Shown: in pieces, positions 57,561-64,000 of the stretch | Numbering within the stretch: the stretch's first letter is position 1 | Layout: every line of letters starts with the position of its first letter | Assembly: GCA_963675135.1 (NCBI GenBank) | Contig: OY776119.1 | Coordinates: 45,507,198 to 45,571,197, forward strand | Direction of reading: 5' to 3' | DNA: 64,000 bases | Origin: Galeopsis tetrahit | Lineage: Eukaryota > Streptophyta > Magnoliopsida > Lamiales > Lamiaceae | The notes under the pieces: model-generated | What the model was told of the DNA's origin: nothing | Database searches by the model: none | The model's input: only the letters and a program-made list of their open reading frames with translations | Position numbers and translations under genes: made by a program

Positions 57561-59238
57561 GGATATTTCCATCGGTAGCCGACCCAGTTTAATTACACCG
57601 CCTCATAAACCCCTCAAAAGACGCGTACCATAAATATTCGTGTGCTACCGACGGAAATTTCCGTCGGTAGTAATTTTTTTTTTTATATATAAACTGCCAA
57701 AGGCGAAGAGGTTCTGGTGAGTTATTTTACGGGTATTGTGAGCGTTCCCTCCGATCTTCTACTCCAGTTTTCTTCAATTTGAACGATATGTTTTATAAAT
57801 TATTAATTAATTTTAATTAAGTTATTGTATTATTATAAATTGCATGTTCATTATTATAAACTTGCATGTATTGCGTGTACGTAGTTGATGAATATGTATA
57901 ATTAGTTGATATATATGTTACGTGGATTATGATATATATGTTACGTGTGTTATAGTGTAGTTCTTTAATGTTAGTTAATTAGATTGTTCTATAGTTTTTT
58001 TATTTAATTAATATGTAATTGGTACTTGTTAGCTAGTGTTAAATAATTAATTAATTACCTATAATGAGTTTGATAATTAAATTAGGTTACTGTCGATTAA
58101 TTAAATTAGGTTATAATATTGTCGATTAATTAAATTAGGTTATTGGTAATTGAATTAAAAAAAAAAATTGGTTGAATTAGTAAACTATCGATTAAACTAT
58201 GTAATTATTGTTATAAGTAGGGGTGTTGTTGATTAATATAGTAATTATTGATTAAATTATGAATATGGTGATTATTATATTGTTTAAATTAGGTCATCAT
58301 TAATTAACTTAGTAAATTATTGATTTCATTAGTAAATTGTTATAATTTAAATTAGGAAATTATTGATTAATTTAAATTTAAAATAGATGACTCAAGATGC
58401 GAATGCTGCTTCTGATTTCCGTGGTGCCTCAGGGTCTCGACGTAGCCGGCCGAGGAGGGGCTCACTTAGGCCTCAGCCTAATTTGATGCCGGCTCCTACG
58501 ACGTCACCGCTCGTTCCACGTAGTCGTCTGTCGTCGCCCATTCCACAACAGTCGCCGCCTTCATTTCAGTCGTCGGCAGCTCGTCAACATCCCAGGGCAT
58601 CCCTAGAGACCAAAGAGCTTGTGTGGATTCAGTTTGGACAGTAAGTAATTAATTAAATAATTTTAAGGTTTAACAATATTTAATACCATTATTTATTATT
58701 TATTAATTTATTTATAATGTGTTTGTTTGTTAATAATGTCACAGATTATTGCCTGGTAACGAGGTGTCGAAGATTTACAAATGGATTATTAAGTGCAAGA
58801 TTGCTGCGAATGCGGCCTCTTCGAAGAAGGGGCCGCTGACAAAAAGGAAGGAATACTCCGAGGAGTTCCAGGTATTTAAGCACAATCAATTAAATAATTA
58901 TTGAAAAATTTATTATATATATTATTTGATAAATATGTTGATCGAATATGTGCAGAAAAAGGCTCATTGGCATAGGGAGATCTACTCAGACGACGATATT
59001 TATAGGTACTCGGCCGCTTCATGTCAATCTAGGTACAAGGAGGTAATGTACAACTAGAGGACGGCTTGGCGCACTCGTGGCACAGTGCAGGCGTTCGGTG
59101 TAGACGAAAATTTAGTGGACGTATGGAACACATTGACCACGTTGACCACGTATTGGAGTAGCCCGGGGTAAGTGGCGAAGTGTAATGTTGCTCGGGCCAA
59201 CCGTACAACTGATGTTGGAGGTGAGATGTCAAGGCATC

Positions 59239-59252
59239 GGGGGGGGGGGGGG
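59239..59252. repeat. G homopolymer (14 G)
   Basis: An uninterrupted G run in the Transposase_24-type gene remnant. Its length is likely unstable and it shifts the frame. Confidence 0.9.
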
Positions 59253-59302
59253 TGTCCCGGTCTGTGTATGAGCAATCAATTGCTCTCGTAAGTGTTCACT
59301 AA

Positions 59303-59539
59303 GGTTGTGTTTGGATTAGGGGATTTGATTTAAGGAGTTATTTCAAATGAAAGGATTTAAAAATAGATGGATTTCAAATGACATGGTTTTAGTGAGGATT
59401 TAAAATCCTCTCAATTTTAACTAAAAAATATGCTAAGGATTTTAAATCCATTCATTTACTTTTTAATCCAAACAAGTGGAATGGATTTGGATGGTGGATT
59501 TGAAATTCATAAATTAAATCCCTCCATCCAAATGGAACC
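59303..59539. mobile_element. Tourist-like (PIF/Harbinger) MITE, copy 2
   Basis: 237 bp long, GGTTGTGTTTGGAT to ATCCAAATGGAACC, flanked by TAA on both sides (59300-59302 and 59540-59542). Same family and length as 36376-36612. Confidence 0.85.
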
Positions 59540-60278
59540 TAAATTTATTTCAAAATAATTTCAATTTAATTATTTATATTATATAAAATAATTTTTATAT
59601 GTTCCTTTGGTACGAAAGAGGAGCAGGAGATGGGGCGTGCACCCACACAATTGAACATTTTTCATCCGTTTGATCCGTCTACGCAAACGTCCACATATGG
59701 GCGCACTACTGATCTTCACGTAAATTTCATTAATTAAGTTTATGTATTATTTAATTAAATGTATTAAACTATGTATTAATTTAATTTTTTTAATTATGTA
59801 GTTGAATGTCAACCGGAGGATTGAAGAGGCCACGACGCAGGCTTCTGCTAAAGCCGGGACCAGCTCTCCCCCTCCGCCGATTGACGTTAACCAGATTTAC
59901 ATGGACGTTGCCCCGACTATTCGAGGACGGGTCCTTGGCCTTGGTCGGTTGAGCAGCACTGTGAGGTCGTCTAGTTCGTCCCAGCGTGCATCGCATGCCT
60001 CTATATCCTACACTGCAGTTCCGGACCCGAACGTAATGGCCACCTTCAACCACTACTTCTGAAAGCTAAGTAGTACTATGGGTTGGTCGTTGGGGATGTC
60101 TCTTGATCAGATATAGGCATACTTTAAAGAGACGATGAGCTCTCCCCCATTTCCTTTCAATGCTCCATGTCCAGCTCCAGACGCAGCCGCAGCCCAAGAT
60201 GACGGAATGGTTGGTGACGACGACGACATGAATTTGGCCGGTGACAATTTGGATGATTTTTTTAACTTTGGTGGTTGA

Positions 60279-60649
60279 TGTTTGAACAATTTATTTTTCT
60301 ATTGAACATATTTATTTTTCTGTTGAACTATTTAATTTTCTGTTGAACTATTTATTTTTCTGTCGAATATATTTATTTCGGTTGATGTTTTTTTTGTTAA
60401 TGGATTGTTTAGTTATGTTAATGTTTTTAATTTATGCATAATTTTTTGGGTCGTGATTCGGGTTTAGGGCATATGAGTAAATAATAACTTATAAACAAGT
60501 CAAATAATAACGAAAATGAGCAAATGTCACTCTAGTTTTTTGGGTCGTGATTCGGATTCGGGTTGTGATTCTCACTCTCAATTGTCATTTAATGTCCGAC
60601 TTATGGCTATCAAGACCTAGAATAAGCTTTCTAACAGGGATATGAGCAA
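60279..60649. other. Intergenic part of the CACTA element
   Basis: Contains a short tandem array TATTTTTCTGTTGAAC (four variant units, 60290-60365) and no ORF. Confidence 0.5.
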
Positions 60650-62760
60650 ATGACACAATTATGCAATGAGATTTGTCCTCCAGAGAATAAGGTGCCTACA
60701 ACGTTTCATAAAAGCAAGCAAATGATGAAAAATATGGGATTGTCAGTTGAGAAGATTGATTGTTGTGTAAAGGGTTGCATGTTATATTGGGTGATGAAGA
60801 TAGCAATCTGAACATGGGTAGAATGTGTGGCCATCCTCGGTACAAATAGCCACGTCGAAAGGGGCCGCTAGTCAATCGAAGTCGTCGAAGAAGAAAGTGG
60901 CACATAAAATGATGTATTATCTTCCTATCATTCCTCGTTTAATGAGATTGTATCAATCTAGTGCCACAGTAACAAATTCTTGTGACGTGGCATGCAACAG
61001 ATTCTTCCTCGACTGAGTCTAGGGAGATGCGACAAATTGGAGACTCGGAGGCCTAGAAACACCTTGACAACGTGTTTCCAGGTTTTTCTTGTGAACCGAG
61101 GAATGTGAAATTAGGTTTGTGTACTGATGGTTTTGCTCCTTTTGAGAGTTACGGAAAGCAGTATTCTTTGTGGCTGGTGATACTGACTCCGTATAATCTT
61201 CCTCCATGGATGTGTATGAAACTTCAAACAATGTTTCTGACTTCATTGGTGCCCGGTCCGTCGAATCCAAAGGAAAAACTAGATGTTTATCTCCAGCCTC
61301 TTATAAAAAATTTGATCTTTTTATGGGAAAGTGGTGTCCTAACGTACGATGTTTTTAGAAAATAGAATTTCACGATGCGTGCTGCTGTATTGTGGACCAT
61401 TAGCGACTTTCCTGCATATTCTAGTTGTCTGGGTGGAAAACGACAGGAAAGCAAGCATGTTCGTATTGTATGGAGCATTATGAAGCTTTCAGTCTTCAGA
61501 AGAGTAGGAAAGTTACATGGTTCGATAATCACCGAAAGTTCTTACCTGGAGATCATCCATTTAGAAGGAATAAACAGAATTTCTTGAAGAATAGAACAGT
61601 TACAAACAATCGACCACCCTTCGAAACGGTATTTTATAAAATTATTTGATGAGTATGATACGTATATTTTTTATTGTTTCTAATGTTATTTATTATGTAT
61701 TCATCGTATATGACAAATGTTGTTACATGAGATTGAGTGGACGGGTTTGAAAAAATCTATAGAGGAAAATGCAGTTGAACACAACAGACGAATCCCAGGT
61801 GGTTGGAATAAAATGAGTATTTTTTGGGATTTGCCATACTGGAGTTCACTATTGATCCGACACAATTTGGACGTGATGCACATTGAGAAGAATGTGTTTG
61901 ATAATGTGTTCCATACAATCATGAAACACAGAAGGCAAGAGGAAAGACACTCCAAAGTCTCGGGAAGAATTGAACAATTATTGTCGTCGTGAAGAGTTGA
62001 AAAAGGATCCCCATACAGGTAAATATCCAGAGGCTTGCTACACACTGGATAAGCCACAGAAACAACAATTGTGTAGGTGGATTTAAGAGTTGAACTTTCC
62101 AGACAACTACGTGTCAAACTTGAGTCGATGCGTAAACACAACAAAGGGTAAGCTTACAGGGATGAAGGGTCATGATTGTCATGTTTTTATGCAGCGGTTA
62201 TACCAATTGCGTTCCGAGACCTTCTTCCCCTCAATGAGTGGAGGGCTATCACTGAATTAAGTCTCTGTTTTAGAGATTTAACGTCTACAACGATCAAGAT
62301 GGATGATATGATTCGTTTGGAGCAAGACATTCCAGTGATTTTGTGTAAGTTGGAACGAATTTTTCCACCTAGCTCTTCGACTCGATGGAACACTTACCTG
62401 TTCACTTAGCGTATGAAGCCAGAATTGGTGGTCAAGTGCAATACAGGTGGATGTCCCCATTTGAAAGGTAATTAAACTCTTACTTGCTTCATTATTTATT
62501 ATACATGTTAAACAAAAGGCAAATGTGGAAGCATCGATTGTTAATGCATATTTGAATGAAGAGGTTGACATGTTTTGTTCTTATTATTTTGAAGACCATG
62601 TCAACACTTGGTTAAGAAGTGAACCACGTAACTTCGGTGGTAGAGGTACGAACAATATCGGTGAAGAGGTCGATGGAATGCTGTCTATATTCAAGTGTAA
62701 GGGACGACCTATAGAAAAATTCACTGAATGAGATTGGGAGACGAACAGAGACGCATAAAT
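60650..62760 (+). pseudogene. TNP2-type CACTA transposase, broken
   Basis: In changing plus-strand frames: PPENKVPTTFHKSKQMMKN, YNLPPWMCMK and LDVYLQPLIKNL (Transposase_21 core), MRAAVLWTISDFPAYS, CSYCMEHYEAF, RKFLPGDHPFRRNK, FWDLPYWSSLLIRHNLDVMH, then the DUF4218 region HDCHVFMQRL, PIAFRDLLPLNEW and LPVHLAYEARIGGQVQYRWM. The order and motifs are those of plant En/Spm TNP2. Many stops and frameshifts are present and no full frame is possible. Confidence 0.88.
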
Positions 62761-63128
62761 AGTATAAACGTGTGTGTTATTGAATTGTGATGAAGTTCAA
62801 CCCTACATTGAGTAAGTATTTCATATATTTATCATCTAAGTAAATTAATACTACTTCATTTATGTTATTTAGTATTAATTGTAGTTGGATGTTGAATGTT
62901 GTGAATTAGGATGTATACTCAAGAACTACAACGAGTAGAACAAAACAACTCATATACAGATATAGATGCTCGTCTTCAATGTGAATTTGACCGATGGTTC
63001 CAACTTTTATTTGAGTACCATTTACTTATGTTTTACGTAAATAACTATGATTCATAATTAATGTTAATTATTTGAGATGTATAGGGACGGTCACACGATT
63101 TTGAGAGTCGGTTCTTAAGGCAAGGTTA

Positions 63129-63416
63129 ATGGTAGAAGTCCCTAAAAAGGAAAAGAGTAATGAAGATGAATCTCCGTTTCAAATAGAACAAATAGAGACT
63201 CGAACTGAAGTCTTTACGGGAGATTTAAATCTTTACGTAGACTTGACGGCTACAAATCCACAATTGATCGAAATTGAAAATGATTGTGGAAATGAGGAAG
63301 AAGATGAAAATGAAGAGGAGGATGAAGAGGAAGAGGAGGAGGATGATGAAGAGGAAGATGAGGCAAATAATGAAAATGTAGATGAAGAAGATGAAGAGGA
63401 AGAGGAAGATGAATAA
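63129..63416 (+). CDS. Acidic-tail ORF, probable C-terminal end of CACTA gene
   Basis: 95 codons beginning VPKKEKSNEDESPFQIEQ and ending in a long run of Glu/Asp. Acidic tails are common at the ends of TNP2-type proteins, and the position after DUF4218 fits. Low-complexity content prevents a firm call. Confidence 0.4.
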   Translation: MVEVPKKEKSNEDESPFQIEQIETRTEVFTGDLNLYVDLTATNPQLIEIENDCGNEEEDENEEEDEEEEEEDDEEEDEANNENVDEEDEEEEEDE

Positions 63417-63744
63417 TATGAATATTAAATTAATGTAAACTAATAATTCTATGAGATGTACAATTTATAAAGGTTTATTTATCATTAAGTTACAACTAAA
63501 AATTGTGAAAACAAATTAATTTTGTGATTTTTTTTTTAAAATTTAGTAATAATACGAATATTTTAAAATTTTAATAAACCTTTTCAAAATTACATTTAAA
63601 ATATATAAATTAAAAAAAATTAAATTTACAATAAAGATAGATTAAGAATTTAGTTATTAATGTATGTGAAAGTAATCAATTTTGTGAATTTAAAAAAAAT
63701 GGGTCGAAAATGAGTATATATACAATTAATATTACAACAATAAA

Positions 63745-63815
63745 CAAGAAACAGACTTGTTTGAGTGGTAGGCGCCCCTCACTAGATGCCCACACACCAG
63801 GGTTCGAGTCCCATA
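63745..63815 (+). mobile_element. tRNA-derived SINE head fragment
   Basis: The A-box-like TTGTTTGAGTGGTAGG and the B box GGGTTCGAGTCCC, 35 bp apart, indicate a tRNA-derived pol III promoter. No acceptor stem, tail or TSD was found. A CACTA element starts at 63829, 14 bp downstream. Confidence 0.5.
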
Positions 63816-63828
63816 TATTAGTCGAAAA

Positions 63829-64000
63829 CACTACAAAAAACCATCCATATGGAGAGGGTTTTGGCGAGGGTAAAGCCCTCGCTAAGCAATTTGGCGACAG
63901 CATAGGCGAGGGGCAGTCGCCGTCGCCTAATTGCTCCTCGCTAATTTATTGGCGAGGGCACCCTCGCCAAATCCCGAGGGCAGAATCGCACTCGCGAATT
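63829..64000. mobile_element. CACTA transposon left end, runs off window
   Basis: CACTACAAAAAACCATCC is followed by sub-terminal repeats in both orientations (GGCGAGGGTAAAGCCCTCGC, GGCGAGGGCACCCTCGCC). Only the first 172 bp are visible. Confidence 0.8.

Larger units (their letters stand above)
58387..60278 (+). pseudogene. CACTA Transposase_24-type protein, broken
   Basis: Exon 1, 58387-58640 (MTQDANAASDFRG to IQFG), has a GTAAGT donor. Exon 2, 58745-58871 (LLPGNEVSKIYKWIIK), starts after CACAG. Exon 3 from 58956 contains KKAHWHREIYSDDD and CQSRYKE. Later pieces are RTAWRTRG, NVARANRTTDVGG, EMGRAPTQLNIF and RGRVLGLGRL. These features fit plant En/Spm transposase family 24. Stops near 59055, 59170, 60060 and 60114 and a 237-bp MITE (59303-59539) break it. 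In frame after the stops it ends DDFFNFGG at 60278. Confidence 0.75.
57192..63420 (+). mobile_element. Decayed autonomous-type CACTA element
   Basis: The left terminus CACAACAAAAAACACGGCAT is a one-base variant of a CACTAC end. Sub-terminal CCGACGGAA and TTCCGTCGG repeats run to about 57680. It encodes a Transposase_24-type protein (58387-60278) and a TNP2-type transposase (about 60650-62760) on the plus strand, then an acidic ORF to 63416. A right terminus was not identified, so the right limit is approximate. Confidence 0.8.

Noticed and set aside
59029..59275. Minus-strand ORFs within the CACTA gene region
   Set aside because: Antisense to Transposase_24-type exons; no similarity.
63745..63815. 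tRNA gene on plus strand
   Set aside because: Only the box motifs fit; no cloverleaf acceptor pairing and no terminator. Kept as a SINE-like fragment.

Overview
This window is plant nuclear DNA, most likely from a eudicot. It holds Ty1/copia retrotransposons of the Sirevirus lineage, Stowaway and Tourist-like MITEs, CACTA, MULE and hAT-type elements, and fragments of plant nitrate reductase, AGO4-type Argonaute and a CYP76-like cytochrome P450. The P450 fragment would suit the Lamiales, but that is only a guess. Almost everything is transposable element. No intact housekeeping gene is present. The only candidate host gene with an open frame is a short WRN-exonuclease-like gene at 54803-55354 on the minus strand.

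Layout. 1-19450 is a mosaic of repeated non-coding modules carrying captured gene pieces: a nitrate reductase exon piece and two copies of Argonaute 4 exon pieces. A 10.7 kb Sirevirus-type copia element (1834-12567, minus strand, TSD GCAAG) splits the nitrate reductase piece. 19800-22021 holds a CACTA end, a 124-bp tandem duplication and a SINE with a 16-bp TSD. 22027-33675 is a second, younger Sirevirus-type element (plus strand, TSD AAAAC) whose 3' LTR carries a 1.48 kb MULE-type insertion. 33676-42090 is spacer with a copia gag relic, MITEs, a P450 fragment, minisatellites and a first exonuclease-like fragment. 42090-45551 is the 3' end of a third related copia element with a 679-bp hAT-type insertion in its third ORF. 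45570-54800 contains more retroelement relics, a 1.3 kb foldback element and a second exonuclease-like copy broken by a 211-bp insertion. 54803-56550 has the open exonuclease-like copy and a fourth, inverted piece. 57192-63420 is a decayed CACTA element with TNP2-type and Transposase_24-type genes. Another CACTA begins at 63829 and runs off the end.

How parts work together. Each Sirevirus element is organised as LTR, tRNA-Met primer site, gag-pol, a roughly 1 kb spacer, a third ORF of the env-like position, polypurine tract and LTR. In both long elements gag-pol is broken but the third ORF is open. It is preceded by a TATA motif like that of the LTR promoter and by a twice-repeated conserved motif. 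The most interesting threads are this third-ORF module, the family of exonuclease-fold proteins that have lost their catalytic acids, and the TE-like mosaic carrying antisense-oriented Argonaute 4 fragments.
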